Assembly: GCA_041686695.1 (NCBI GenBank)
Contig: JAWLDJ010000001.1
Span: 1 to 64,000 of the forward strand
Source of the DNA: T1Sed10-7 sp041686695
GTDB taxonomy: Bacteria; Actinomycetota; Nitriliruptoria; Nitriliruptorales; Nitriliruptoraceae
Length of the DNA: 64,000 nucleotides
Reading direction: 5' to 3'
Position 1 is the first letter of the stretch. Each line of letters starts with the position of its first letter. Below the pieces are notes generated by a model. The model saw only the letters and a list, made by a program, of their open reading frames with translations, searched no databases and was not told the DNA's origin. The position numbers and the translations under genes are program-made. This document shows positions 9,686 to 19,177 of this stretch, one piece after another.

Positions 9686-10366
9686 TCAGGGCAGGCGCCA
9701 CTCCACCGGGTCGGCCCGCTGCTCGGTGAGCAGCGCGTTGGCCCGGCTGAAGGGCCGGGAGCCGAAGAAGCCGCGATCAGCCGACATCGGTGACGGGTGC
9801 GCCGACTCGATCGTGGGCGTGGCACCCAGCCGCGGGGCCAGGGACCGGGCATCCCGGCCCCACAGGATCGCGACCAGCGGCCGGTCCCGAGCCACGAGCG
9901 CTTCGATCGCCCGATCGGTCACCGCCTCCCAGCCACGGCCCCGATGCGAGGCCGGCGCACCCGGCCGCACGGTCAGGCACCGGTTGAGCAGCAGGACGCC
10001 CTGGTCCGCCCACGGGGACAGATCACCGCCGGTCGGTGCGGGCACGCCCAGATCGTCGGTCAGCTCACGGAAGATGTTGCCCAGGCTCCGCGGGAGTGGC
10101 TGCACCGTCGGAGCCACGGCGAAGCTCAGACCGATCGGGTGTCCAGGCGTCGGGTAGGGATCCTGACCGACGATCAGCACCTTGACCTGGTCGAAGGGCC
10201 GCTGGAACGCCGCGAGAACCCGATCCCCGTCGGGCAGGAACCGGCGGCCGGCAGCCAGCTCGTCCCGCAGGAACGCACCCATGGCCCGCAGCTGGGGCTC
10301 GACCGGCGCCAGAGCCCCAGCCCATCCGGCGTCGACGAGATCGCGCAGTGGCCGAGGGGCGGTCAC
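9686..10366 (-). CDS. ung: Uracil-DNA glycosylase
   Basis: Removes uracil from DNA as the first step of base-excision repair. The 226-residue product is of normal length for family 1. It has the water-activating loop GQDPYPTPGHPIGLSF (catalytic Asp within GQDPY), the GVLLLNRCLTVRPG segment and the HPSPMSADRGFFGSRPF loop carrying the catalytic histidine. The long upstream open frame was cut back to a GTG at 10366, whose GTGA overlaps the stop of the LmeA-like gene. It is the last gene of the long nuo-linked operon, an unexpected place for a repair gene, and the link may only reflect gene packing. Confidence 0.9.
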   Translation of the reverse strand: MTAPRPLRDLVDAGWAGALAPVEPQLRAMGAFLRDELAAGRRFLPDGDRVLAAFQRPFDQVKVLIVGQDPYPTPGHPIGLSFAVAPTVQPLPRSLGNIFRELTDDLGVPAPTGGDLSPWADQGVLLLNRCLTVRPGAPASHRGRGWEAVTDRAIEALVARDRPLVAILWGRDARSLAPRLGATPTIESAHPSPMSADRGFFGSRPFSRANALLTEQRADPVEWRLP

Positions 10367-11097
10367 CGCTCGACCGTCCACGACGCTGCGGCGTGCACCC
10401 TCGGGGGGTGGGCGTTCGAGGCACTGGCGATGGGTTCCTCGCAGACGCCGCCGGTCCCGGGCTCGTACACCTCCAGCGCGACCGAGCCGCGGACACGCAC
10501 CAGCCCCTCCCCCACCTCGATCCGCTCGATGTCCACGCCGTCGGGGAGCTCCACCGCCAGGGCCAGGCCCAGCGACGTCCACCACGACGGCGGACCCAAG
10601 GCGGGCACGAGCGCGACGCGATCGCGGGTGACCGTCGGGACGAACCGGGCATCGAGGCCCAGACCGGGCGCGCCGACGACCACCTCACCCCCCTCGAACC
10701 GCAGCGTCGGCCGCAGACCGAACGGCGTGACGGCCCACAGCTGGGCACGAGCGTCCGTCGCCGTGATGCGAGCCTGGACCTGCGCCGCCGGCAGGGGCTC
10801 GGCGGTGCCGAACCCCCAGGGCAACACGACCTCCGGCAGCGCGACCGTGACCTGGTCGACCCGCAGATCGGCCACCTCCACGCCGCTCGCCGCCACCTCG
10901 ACGTCATGGGCGCGCCCCACCAGCAACTGCGGGAGCAACGGACGACTGAGGTTGGTGAACTCCACCTCCTCGATGGCCACGCACGGCGGCAGCGCTCGCT
11001 CCAGCGCCCGCTGGGCGACCCAGGGTGCGGCCAGCTCCGCGATGACCAGCACCAGCAGCACCAGCCCCGCAGCTGCGAGCCAACGGCGACGGCTCAC
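10363..11097 (-). CDS. LmeA-like (DUF2993) exported lipid-binding protein
   Basis: The 244-residue product has an N-terminal signal anchor (about 5-26, AAAGLVLLVLVIAELAAPWV). It is followed by a beta-rich body with ARITATDARAQLWAV, VALVPALGP and a C-terminal LPDGVDIERIEVGEGLVRVRG, the pattern of DUF2993. This family includes mycobacterial LmeA, a periplasmic phospholipid-binding protein involved in lipoglycan mannan elongation. GTG start overlapping the polyprenyl synthase stop by four bases, with ung overlapping its end likewise. Assignment rests on recognised motif style; the ligand here is unknown. Confidence 0.65.
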   Translation of the reverse strand: MSRRRWLAAAGLVLLVLVIAELAAPWVAQRALERALPPCVAIEEVEFTNLSRPLLPQLLVGRAHDVEVAASGVEVADLRVDQVTVALPEVVLPWGFGTAEPLPAAQVQARITATDARAQLWAVTPFGLRPTLRFEGGEVVVGAPGLGLDARFVPTVTRDRVALVPALGPPSWWTSLGLALAVELPDGVDIERIEVGEGLVRVRGSVALEVYEPGTGGVCEEPIASASNAHPPRVHAAASWTVER

Positions 11098-12197
11098 CCG
11101 ACGCGGTCGACCGCGTACTCGGCCAACCGGGTCAGAGCGGTGACCACCGGTGCGTCACCGAAGGTCTCCAGTGCCGCCACCGCCGCGGCCACGTAGGCCC
11201 CGGCGTGATCACGGGCACGGTCCAGGGCGTCGGAGCTCCTGAGCAGCTCGAGCGCCCGCTCCACCTCGACGTCGTCCAGGTCCCCGTCCAGCAGACGCTC
11301 CAGCTCACCCGAGGTATCGGACTCCAGGGCGTAGAGCACCGGCAGCGTCCGCACGCCCTCGCGCAGGTCGGTCCCGGGCGTCTTGCCCGAGTCCTCGTGC
11401 TCGGAGGCGATGTCGAGGATGTCGTCGGACAGCTGGAAGGCCATGCCGACGTTCCAGCCGTAGCTGGCCGCCGCGTCGACACCGGCCGCTTCCACACCGG
11501 AGAGCAACGCCCCGTAGCGGCAGGAGGTCTCGATCAGCGACGCGGTCTTGCCGGACACGACCTCGAGGTAGTGCTCCAGCGTCGGTGCCAGCCGCGGTAC
11601 GTCGGGCGGCAGGGCGCCGTCGGAGCCCTGCACCTCGCCGATCTGGCCCTCGCACAGCCGGGCCAGGGTCCGGGCCATGATGCGCGTCACCTCCACGCCC
11701 AGATCGGCCGAGAGCTCCGAGGCTCGCGCGAACAGGTAGTCACCGGTCAGGATCGCGACCGTGTTGTCCCAACGCGAGTTGGCGCTGGGCGTGCCACGCC
11801 GTGCGGCGGCCTCGTCGATGACGTCGTCGTGGTAGAGCGTCGCGAGGTGCACGAGCTCCACGATGGTCGCGGCGTCCACCAGGGCAGCGGGGGTGTGCTC
11901 CGCCGACGGCGCCTGCGGACCCAGATGCCCGGTGAGGGCCACCAGCAGGGGCCGGAAACGCTTGCCGCCGGCATCGATCAGGTACCGGGCCAGCTCGTCG
12001 ACGAAGGCGTGGCTGGAGGCCACCTGCGTGCCGAGCTTGGCCTCGACCGCGTCGAGGGTGCCGCTGACCGGCAGCCCGTGGGCCTCCAGCCCGTCGAGGA
12101 CGGGCTCGGGGATCGACAGGCGCGCGACCGAGCGACCCACCATCGGTGCCGGGTGGGCCGCGCGGCTGTCGCCCTCGTGGGCCATCGGCTCGCTCAT
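11094..12197 (-). CDS. Polyprenyl diphosphate synthase (probable menaquinone side-chain synthase)
   Basis: Builds long-chain all-trans polyprenyl diphosphate from isopentenyl diphosphate. The 367-residue product has GGKRFRPLLVALTGHL, the first Asp-rich motif in YHDDVIDEAAARRG and the second in FQLSDDILDIASEHEDSGKTPGTDLREG. These are the hallmarks of trans-prenyl synthases of the heptaprenyl/GrcC type. The ATG at 12197 overlaps the nuoN stop (ATGA). The product would supply MenA, encoded 25 kb away, with its prenyl donor. Its place inside the complex I operon links quinone-tail supply to the enzyme that uses the quinone. Chain length cannot be read with certainty from sequence. Confidence 0.88.
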   Translation of the reverse strand: MSEPMAHEGDSRAAHPAPMVGRSVARLSIPEPVLDGLEAHGLPVSGTLDAVEAKLGTQVASSHAFVDELARYLIDAGGKRFRPLLVALTGHLGPQAPSAEHTPAALVDAATIVELVHLATLYHDDVIDEAAARRGTPSANSRWDNTVAILTGDYLFARASELSADLGVEVTRIMARTLARLCEGQIGEVQGSDGALPPDVPRLAPTLEHYLEVVSGKTASLIETSCRYGALLSGVEAAGVDAAASYGWNVGMAFQLSDDILDIASEHEDSGKTPGTDLREGVRTLPVLYALESDTSGELERLLDGDLDDVEVERALELLRSSDALDRARDHAGAYVAAAVAALETFGDAPVVTALTRLAEYAVDRVG

Positions 12198-13843
12198 CGG
12201 ACCAGCGCCGCGGCCGCCTCGGCCAACTGCAGGATGGGCTGGGGTTGGATCCCGAGGAACACCACCAGCGCCGCGGCGACCGCGATCGCCAGCGACATCC
12301 CGGTGGACTGCGCCGGGATGGCATGCTCGGGGTCCGGCTCCTCCAGGAACATCGTGCCGGCGATGCGCAGGTAGAAGAACGCGGCGACCACGGTGGAGAG
12401 CACACCGATGACCACCAGCCACGTCAGGCCGGCGTCCAGGCCCGCGCGGAACACCAGGAGCTTGCCCACGAACCCGGCGGTCGGTGGGATGCCCGCCAGC
12501 GACAGCAGGGACAGCGACAGGATGCCCGCGATCGCCGGTGAGGTCTTCCCGAGGCCGCGCAGGTCGACCAGGCCGACCTCGCCACGACGGGTGCGTTCGA
12601 CCGCGACCACGCAGCCCAGGGCTCCGAGCGTGGAGACCGCGTAGGCCAGGAGGTAGAACAGCGTGGCCGACAACCCCTGATCGCTGACGGCCACGACGCC
12701 GATCGTGGCGTACCCGGCGTGGGTGATCGCGGAGTAGGCGAGCATGCGCTTGAGATCGCGTTGCACGACGGCCAGGTAGGCGCCGTACAGCATCGAGGCA
12801 GCGGCCAGCACCGCCAGGACCGGCACCCACAGGGTCTGCAGACCCGGGAAGGCGACGAGGTAGAGGCGGAGCACCGCGGCGAAGGCCGCCGCCTTGGTGG
12901 CCGCGGCCATGAACGCCGTGATGTTGGTGGGAGCACCCTGGTACACGTCCGGTGTCCACAGCATGAACGGCACCAGCGAGACCTTGAAGCCGATGCCGAC
13001 GGTCACGAGCCCGAGACCGAGCGCGGCGACGAAGCGGTCGGTGGTGACCAGCGCCAGCGCCGTTCCCATCCCGGGCAGGTCGAGGTGCCCGGTGGCCACG
13101 TACAACAGGGCCATCCCGTACAGCAGGATCGCCGAGGCGACCGCCCCCATGACGAAGTACTTGAGCCCGGCCTCCTGCGAGCGGCGGTCGCGTCGTGCGA
13201 GCCCCGACAGCACGTACAACGCGAGCGAGAACACCTCCAGCGCCACGAACAGGGTCACCATGTCGTTGGCGGTGGCGAGCGCGACCATGCCGACCGCGGC
13301 GAACAGCAGCAGCGGCTCCACCTCGGCGCGGTTGATCTTGCGCTCGTTGAGGTAGGCGTAGCCGAGCGGGATGACCAGCAGCGCCGCCAGGTAGACCGTG
13401 ATGCGGGTGAAGAACGTGATCCCGTCGTTGGCCAGGGCACCGGCCAGCGCCTCCTGGGGCACCAGGGTGCCGGCCTCCTGAGCGAGCACCGCGACGTACT
13501 GCCAGCCGGTCAACGCCAGGGCGCCGAGCAGCGCCGCCACGGCGCCGACCGCCTGCACCATCGAGACCCGCCGCGGGAAGGCGAACACCGCCGCCGGGAG
13601 CGCCACCCCGACGGCGATCACCACCGCACCGGGTAGGAGCAGCTGCTGGGTGACGAGCCAGACACCGACCGCGAGGAACAGCGCGGCCGAGGGCAGGGCG
13701 ACGAGCTGCTGGCGGCCGCGGGCGATGGGCACGAGCAGGAGCACCAGCGCGACGGCGACGACGAGCAGCTCGGGCGCGAAGGCGGACCAGGCGACGTCGG
13801 GCACGACGACGGATGGCTGGGCGGATGTCTGTGCGAGCACCAC
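12194..13843 (-). CDS. nuoN: NADH-quinone oxidoreductase subunit N (second complex I)
   Basis: NuoN is the third antiporter-like proton pump of complex I. The 549-residue protein is polytopic. It contains LFVALEVFSLALYVLSGLARRD with the conserved glutamate, KVSLVPFMLWTPDVYQGAPTNITAFMAAATKAAAF with the pump-path lysine, and QRDLKRMLAYSAITHAGY. A GTG start at 13843 lies three bases after nuoM. The downstream prenyl synthase start overlaps its stop. This ends the canonical nuo series of the second operon. Confidence 0.95.
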   Translation of the reverse strand: MVLAQTSAQPSVVVPDVAWSAFAPELLVVAVALVLLLVPIARGRQQLVALPSAALFLAVGVWLVTQQLLLPGAVVIAVGVALPAAVFAFPRRVSMVQAVGAVAALLGALALTGWQYVAVLAQEAGTLVPQEALAGALANDGITFFTRITVYLAALLVIPLGYAYLNERKINRAEVEPLLLFAAVGMVALATANDMVTLFVALEVFSLALYVLSGLARRDRRSQEAGLKYFVMGAVASAILLYGMALLYVATGHLDLPGMGTALALVTTDRFVAALGLGLVTVGIGFKVSLVPFMLWTPDVYQGAPTNITAFMAAATKAAAFAAVLRLYLVAFPGLQTLWVPVLAVLAAASMLYGAYLAVVQRDLKRMLAYSAITHAGYATIGVVAVSDQGLSATLFYLLAYAVSTLGALGCVVAVERTRRGEVGLVDLRGLGKTSPAIAGILSLSLLSLAGIPPTAGFVGKLLVFRAGLDAGLTWLVVIGVLSTVVAAFFYLRIAGTMFLEEPDPEHAIPAQSTGMSLAIAVAAALVVFLGIQPQPILQLAEAAAALVR

Positions 13844-13846
13844 GGC

Positions 13847-15352
13847 TCAGCCCTCCTCGCGGGTGACGGCCGCAGCCGGGTCGACCGGGAGCTCCTGGAC
13901 CCCGACCTCGACGAGCACCCGGTCCACCGAGGGTGTCACCACGTCGAACAGCGGCTTGGGGTAGAGCCCGATCGCGACGATCAGGACCAGCAACGGTGCC
14001 AGGACACCGATCTCCCGGCGGTTCAGATCGGTGGTCGAGGTGTTGGCCTCACCCTCCAGGGGTCCGTGGAACATCCGCTGGTAGGCCCACAGCAGGTACA
14101 GGGCGGCAAGCACGGCGCCGAAGGTCGCGAACACGGCCGCCGTACGGTTGGTCTGGAAGGTGCCGAGCAGGATCGGGAACTCCCCCACGAAACCGTTCAG
14201 CCCGGGCAGCGCCAGGGAGGACAGCGACACCAGCAACCACAACCCGGCCATGATGGGGACCTGCTTGGCCAGGCCACCGAAATCGGCGATCCGACGGGTG
14301 TGCCGCCGCTCGTACAGGAACCCGATCAGCAGGAACAGCGCCCCGGTCGACAGGCCGTGGTTGACCATCTGGACCACGGACGCCGAGGTCGCCGTGGTGT
14401 TCAGCGCGAAGGTGCCGAGCACCACGAATCCCATGTGGCTCACCGACGAGTAGGCGATGAGCTTCTTGATGTCGGACTGCATCAGCGCGACCACCGCGCC
14501 GTACAGGATCCCCACCACCGACAGCGCCAGCAGCCACGGGGCGAACTCGATCGTCGCGTCGGGGAAGATCGGCAGGGCGTAGCGCAGCAGCCCGAAGGTC
14601 CCCATCTTCAGCAGGACACCGGCCAGGAAGACCGAGCCTCCCGTGGGGGCCTCGGTGTGGGCATCGGGCAGCCAGGTGTGCACCGGCACCAGTGGCACCT
14701 TGACCGCGAAGGCGACCACGAAGGCTGCGAACAGCCACCGCTGCACGCCCGGATCGAGGTCGAGGGAGGCGATGGCGGCGTAGTCGAAGGTCCCGGCCTG
14801 GGAGAACAGGTACAGGATCGCGACCAGCATCAACAGGCCGCCGGAGAGGGTGTAGAGGAAGAACTTGACGGCGGCGTACCGACGCCCCGCCCCACCCCAG
14901 ATCCCGATGATCAGGTACATCGGCACGAGCGTGAACTCGAAGAAGATGTAGAACAGCAGCAGGTCGGTGGCGGCGAACACCCCGATCACCGCCGCCTCGA
15001 GGACCAGGAAGGCCGCCACGTAGCCCCGCAGACGGTCGTCGATCGAGGACCACGACGCCACCAGGATCAGTGGCGTCAGCAGGGTGGTCAGCAGGATCAG
15101 GACCAGACTCACCCCGTCGATCGCCAGGGAGGCGCTGGCCCCGATGGCCGGGATCCAGTCGAAGGTCTCGGCCAGCTGCAGGTTCGGGTCGGCGACGTCG
15201 AACTGCACGAGCAGGACCAACGAGGCCAACAAGGCCGCGATCGAACCGATCAGGCCGACACTGCGGACGCCGTTGTCCTCGAGCTCGGGCGCGAACGCGA
15301 GCACCAGGGCCGCGACGAGCGGGACCGCGATGGTGACGGTGATCCAGCCCAT
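13847..15352 (-). CDS. nuoM: NADH-quinone oxidoreductase subunit M (second complex I)
   Basis: NuoM is an antiporter-like pump. The 501-residue product has FEFTLVPMYLIIGIWGG with the key glutamate, KVPLVPVHTWLPDAHTEAPTGGSVFLAGVLLKMG with the pump-path lysines, and MQSDIKKLIAYSSVSHMGF. The ATG at 15352 has an AGGTGG ribosome site seven bases upstream. A GTG at 15358 that overlaps the nuoL stop (GTGA) is an alternative adding two residues. The long open frame further upstream is antisense-like filler. Confidence 0.95.
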   Translation of the reverse strand: MGWITVTIAVPLVAALVLAFAPELEDNGVRSVGLIGSIAALLASLVLLVQFDVADPNLQLAETFDWIPAIGASASLAIDGVSLVLILLTTLLTPLILVASWSSIDDRLRGYVAAFLVLEAAVIGVFAATDLLLFYIFFEFTLVPMYLIIGIWGGAGRRYAAVKFFLYTLSGGLLMLVAILYLFSQAGTFDYAAIASLDLDPGVQRWLFAAFVVAFAVKVPLVPVHTWLPDAHTEAPTGGSVFLAGVLLKMGTFGLLRYALPIFPDATIEFAPWLLALSVVGILYGAVVALMQSDIKKLIAYSSVSHMGFVVLGTFALNTTATSASVVQMVNHGLSTGALFLLIGFLYERRHTRRIADFGGLAKQVPIMAGLWLLVSLSSLALPGLNGFVGEFPILLGTFQTNRTAAVFATFGAVLAALYLLWAYQRMFHGPLEGEANTSTTDLNRREIGVLAPLLVLIVAIGLYPKPLFDVVTPSVDRVLVEVGVQELPVDPAAAVTREEG

Positions 15353-15354
15353 GG

Positions 15355-17301
15355 TCACACCACCTGCGCGATCAGGACGGCCAGGAGCACGAGCACACCG
15401 AGCACCATCACCGCCACGTAGCGCCGGACCGACCCGGACTGCACGCGCCGCGTCCCCCGACCGAGCAGGACCGACCCGGCGCCCGCGCTGTTGACGATCC
15501 CGTCGATGACGCGGGTGTCGAACCACACCATGGCCCTGGCCACACCCCCGCCGGCCGTGACGAACAGCGCCTCGTAGGCCTCGTCCACGAAGAACTTCCG
15601 TTCGGCGAGCTCGGCGAGGGGGCCGGTGATCGGCTCGGAGGTCCGTGCCCCCATGACCGGTCGGCGCAGGTAGAGCAGGTAGGCCAGGCCGATGCCGACC
15701 GCAGCGGCGACGATGGCCAGCGGGATCAGCACCGGCTCCTCCAGCGGCCCGACGGGCTCGTAGCCGAGGTCGCCGATCGGCCCCACGGTCGGCTCCAGGA
15801 AGCGGTAGAGCGGGCCGGTGTGCACGGCGTTGAGCGCGGCACCGCCGACCGTGGACAGCACCGCCAGGGCGATCAACGGGATCGTCATCGACCGCGGCGA
15901 CTCGTGAGGGTGGACGTCGCTGGCGTAGCGGGGTTCGCCGAGGAAGATCAGGAAGAACCACCGCGACATGTAGAACGCGGTCAGGATGGCGGCGACCAGG
16001 CCGATGATCCATACCGCGCCGTAGCCGTGGAAGTAGGCCTCGGTCAGGATCTGGTCCTTGGAGAAGAACCCGGCGAAGGGAGGCACGCCGGAGATGGCCA
16101 GCCAGCCCGTCAGCGCGGTCCAGAAGGTGACCGGCATGGCCTTGCGCAGACCGCCCATCTGCCAGATGTCGGTGCGGTTGGCCATGGCGTGCATCACCGA
16201 GCCGGCCACCAGGAACAGCAGGCCCTTGAAGAAGGCGTGGGTGACGAGGTGGAAGATGCTCTCACGGAAGGCGCCGACGCCCACGGCCAGCACCATGAAC
16301 CCGAGCTGGGAGACGGTGGAGTAGGCCAGCACCTTCTTGATGTCGTCCTGACGTACGGCGATGATCGCTGCGAGCAGGGCGGTGAACGCGCCGATGTAGG
16401 CGATCACCTCCAGGCCGGCCAACGACTGCACGAGCACCGGTGACAGACGCACCAGCAGGTAGACGCCCGCGGTCACCATGGTGGCCGCGTGGATCAAGGC
16501 CGAGACCGGCGTCGGGCCGGCCATCGCGTCGGGCAGCCACACGTACAGCGGGATCTGCGCCGACTTGGCGGTGGCGCCACCGAGGAAGAGCAGCACCAGG
16601 GCGAACGCGGTCCCCGAGGCGATCGTCTCCGCGTTGGCGACCAGACCCAGGATGTCCAGGGTCCCGACCGTGGCGAAGGCCAGGAACATCGCGATCATGA
16701 AGGCGACGTCGCCGACCCGGTTGGTGATGAAGGCCTTCTTGGCCGCCGCGGCGTAGTCGCGCTTCTCGAACCAGAAGCCGATCAGCAGGTAGGAGCTCAG
16801 CCCCACCAGCTCCCACCCGAGGAAGAGCACGAGCAGGTTCTGTCCGAGCACCAGGATCAGCATGGAGGCCAGGAACAGGTTCAGGTAGGCGAAGAACCGC
16901 GGGTAGCGCTCGTCACCGTGCATGTAGCCCACGGAGTAGACGTGGACGAGGAAACCGACCCCGGTCACGACCAGCAGCATCACCGCGGTGAGTTGGTCGA
17001 CGAGCAGGTCGAAGGTGACGGTGAGCCCGCCGACATCGATCCAGGTCGGCATCGGCCGGACGTAGGTCGCCACGTCGGCGATCACGGCCACGGCGACCGC
17101 CACGCTGAGCGCGAAGGTGGCCGCTGAGGCCCCGAGCGCGATGTGCGCCGCTCGGTCACCGAGCGCCCGGGTGGTCGCCAGGACGGCCAGGAAACCCAAC
17201 AACGGCAGCACGGGGATGAGCCAGGTCAGTCCGATCACCCCCGAGGTCGTCGTGACGACCTCGTTGGCGACCCCGGACGCCTCCGCAGCGAGCAGGATCA
17301 C
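15355..17301 (-). CDS. nuoL: NADH-quinone oxidoreductase subunit L (second complex I)
   Basis: The 648-residue NuoL begins from a GTG (VILLAAEASG). It has LPDAMAGPTPVSALIHAATMVTAGVY, RQDDIKKVLAYSTVSQLGFM and GFFSKDQIL, followed by the long C-terminal helix and last membrane anchor (RKFFVDEAYEALF.. to VMVLGVLVLLAVLIAQVV). It is about 55 residues shorter than the first-operon NuoL. Gene spacing to nuoK is one base, and the order J-K-L-M-N is standard. Confidence 0.95.
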   Translation of the reverse strand: MILLAAEASGVANEVVTTTSGVIGLTWLIPVLPLLGFLAVLATTRALGDRAAHIALGASAATFALSVAVAVAVIADVATYVRPMPTWIDVGGLTVTFDLLVDQLTAVMLLVVTGVGFLVHVYSVGYMHGDERYPRFFAYLNLFLASMLILVLGQNLLVLFLGWELVGLSSYLLIGFWFEKRDYAAAAKKAFITNRVGDVAFMIAMFLAFATVGTLDILGLVANAETIASGTAFALVLLFLGGATAKSAQIPLYVWLPDAMAGPTPVSALIHAATMVTAGVYLLVRLSPVLVQSLAGLEVIAYIGAFTALLAAIIAVRQDDIKKVLAYSTVSQLGFMVLAVGVGAFRESIFHLVTHAFFKGLLFLVAGSVMHAMANRTDIWQMGGLRKAMPVTFWTALTGWLAISGVPPFAGFFSKDQILTEAYFHGYGAVWIIGLVAAILTAFYMSRWFFLIFLGEPRYASDVHPHESPRSMTIPLIALAVLSTVGGAALNAVHTGPLYRFLEPTVGPIGDLGYEPVGPLEEPVLIPLAIVAAAVGIGLAYLLYLRRPVMGARTSEPITGPLAELAERKFFVDEAYEALFVTAGGGVARAMVWFDTRVIDGIVNSAGAGSVLLGRGTRRVQSGSVRRYVAVMVLGVLVLLAVLIAQVV

Positions 17302-17302
17302 G

Positions 17303-17602
17303 TCACCACCTCAGCAGCTGGGGGACGTCCACGTCGAGCGTCCCTCGCCGGAAGTAGAGGTTGACGATCAGTGCGAGACCGACCACCACCTCCGCTGCGG
17401 CGACGACGATGACGAAGAACACGAAGACCTGGCCGTCGGGCCCACCCCACAGACGGGCGGCCGCGGCCAAGGTCAGGTTGACGGAGTTGAGCATCAGCTC
17501 GATGCACATGAACAGCACGATCGCGTTGCGGCGCAGGAGCACACCGACCAGACCGATGCTGAACAGCAGCGCGGAGACGGCGAGGTAGTACCCGATGGCC
17601 AC
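17303..17602 (-). CDS. nuoK: NADH-quinone oxidoreductase subunit K (second complex I)
   Basis: A 99-residue three-helix subunit with the signatures LRRNAIVLFMCIELMLNSVN and VFFVIVVAAAEVVVGLALIV, including both conserved membrane glutamates. Normal length. The ATG at 17602 lies three bases beyond the nuoJ stop, and nuoL follows at once. Confidence 0.95.
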   Translation of the reverse strand: MAIGYYLAVSALLFSIGLVGVLLRRNAIVLFMCIELMLNSVNLTLAAAARLWGGPDGQVFVFFVIVVAAAEVVVGLALIVNLYFRRGTLDVDVPQLLRW

Positions 17603-17605
17603 GGC

Positions 17606-18424
<819 letters not shown>

Positions 18425-19177
18425 CTAGCGGTCGCCTCCGGTGTCAGGTCGGGTCGTTCCGCCGACGGTCGCAGGATCGTGCGGCTCCTCGCCGGGACGG
18501 GGGAGCCGACCCGAGGGCACCACCGCCGAGGCCCGGGCCGCGGGTGCCGCGGCAGCGGAACGGTACGTGCCGCCGTGCAGCGTCGGCGGCGTCACGGCGA
18601 GCCCACCGTAGTAGTTCAGGCCGCGCTCCTTGACCTCGCGGTCGGTGTGGGGGGTGTCCTGACCACCTTCGGGGACCTCGGCCAGCAGCTGTTCCTTGGT
18701 GTAGACCAGCTTCTGGCGGCTGTCGGCCGAGAACTCGTACTCGTGGGTCATCGTCAGCGCCCGGGTGGGACACGCCTCGATGCACAGGCCGCACAGGATG
18801 CAGCGGTTGTAGTTGATCTGGTAGTCATCGGCGTAGCGCTCGCCGGGCGAGTACCGGGCCTCCGTGGTGTTGTCGGCGCCCTGGACGTAGATCGCGTCCG
18901 CCGGACAGGCCCAGGCGCACAGCTCGCACCCGATGCACTTCTCGAGGCCGTCGCTGTAGCGGTTCAACTGGTGCCGCCCGTGGAAGCGCGGCTGGACCGG
19001 CCGCGGCTTCTCCGGGTACTCGTGGGTCTCGACCGGCCGCAGCATCGTCTTCAGCGGGACCGAGAAGCCACGACCGAGCACGGTGCGTGTCAGCAGCAGC
19101 CACAGCAGCACGATCAGCGCGACGATGGTGAGCAGGGAGATGACCTGGGTGGGGACGTTGGCCAGCAGTTCGGTCAC
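18425..19177 (-). CDS. nuoI: NADH-quinone oxidoreductase subunit I (second complex I)
   Basis: The 250-residue product has an N-terminal membrane segment (about 10-30, VISLLTIVALIVLLWLLLTR), then the 2x[4Fe-4S] ferredoxin core with CIGCELCAWACP and CILCGLCIEACPTRAL. A tail of about 80 residues follows with NYYGGLAVTPP, as in actinobacterial NuoI. Unlike the first NuoI it lacks the LIAEGKSER module. GTG start overlapping the nuoH stop (GTGA). Confidence 0.94.
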   Translation of the reverse strand: MTELLANVPTQVISLLTIVALIVLLWLLLTRTVLGRGFSVPLKTMLRPVETHEYPEKPRPVQPRFHGRHQLNRYSDGLEKCIGCELCAWACPADAIYVQGADNTTEARYSPGERYADDYQINYNRCILCGLCIEACPTRALTMTHEYEFSADSRQKLVYTKEQLLAEVPEGGQDTPHTDREVKERGLNYYGGLAVTPPTLHGGTYRSAAAAPAARASAVVPSGRLPRPGEEPHDPATVGGTTRPDTGGDR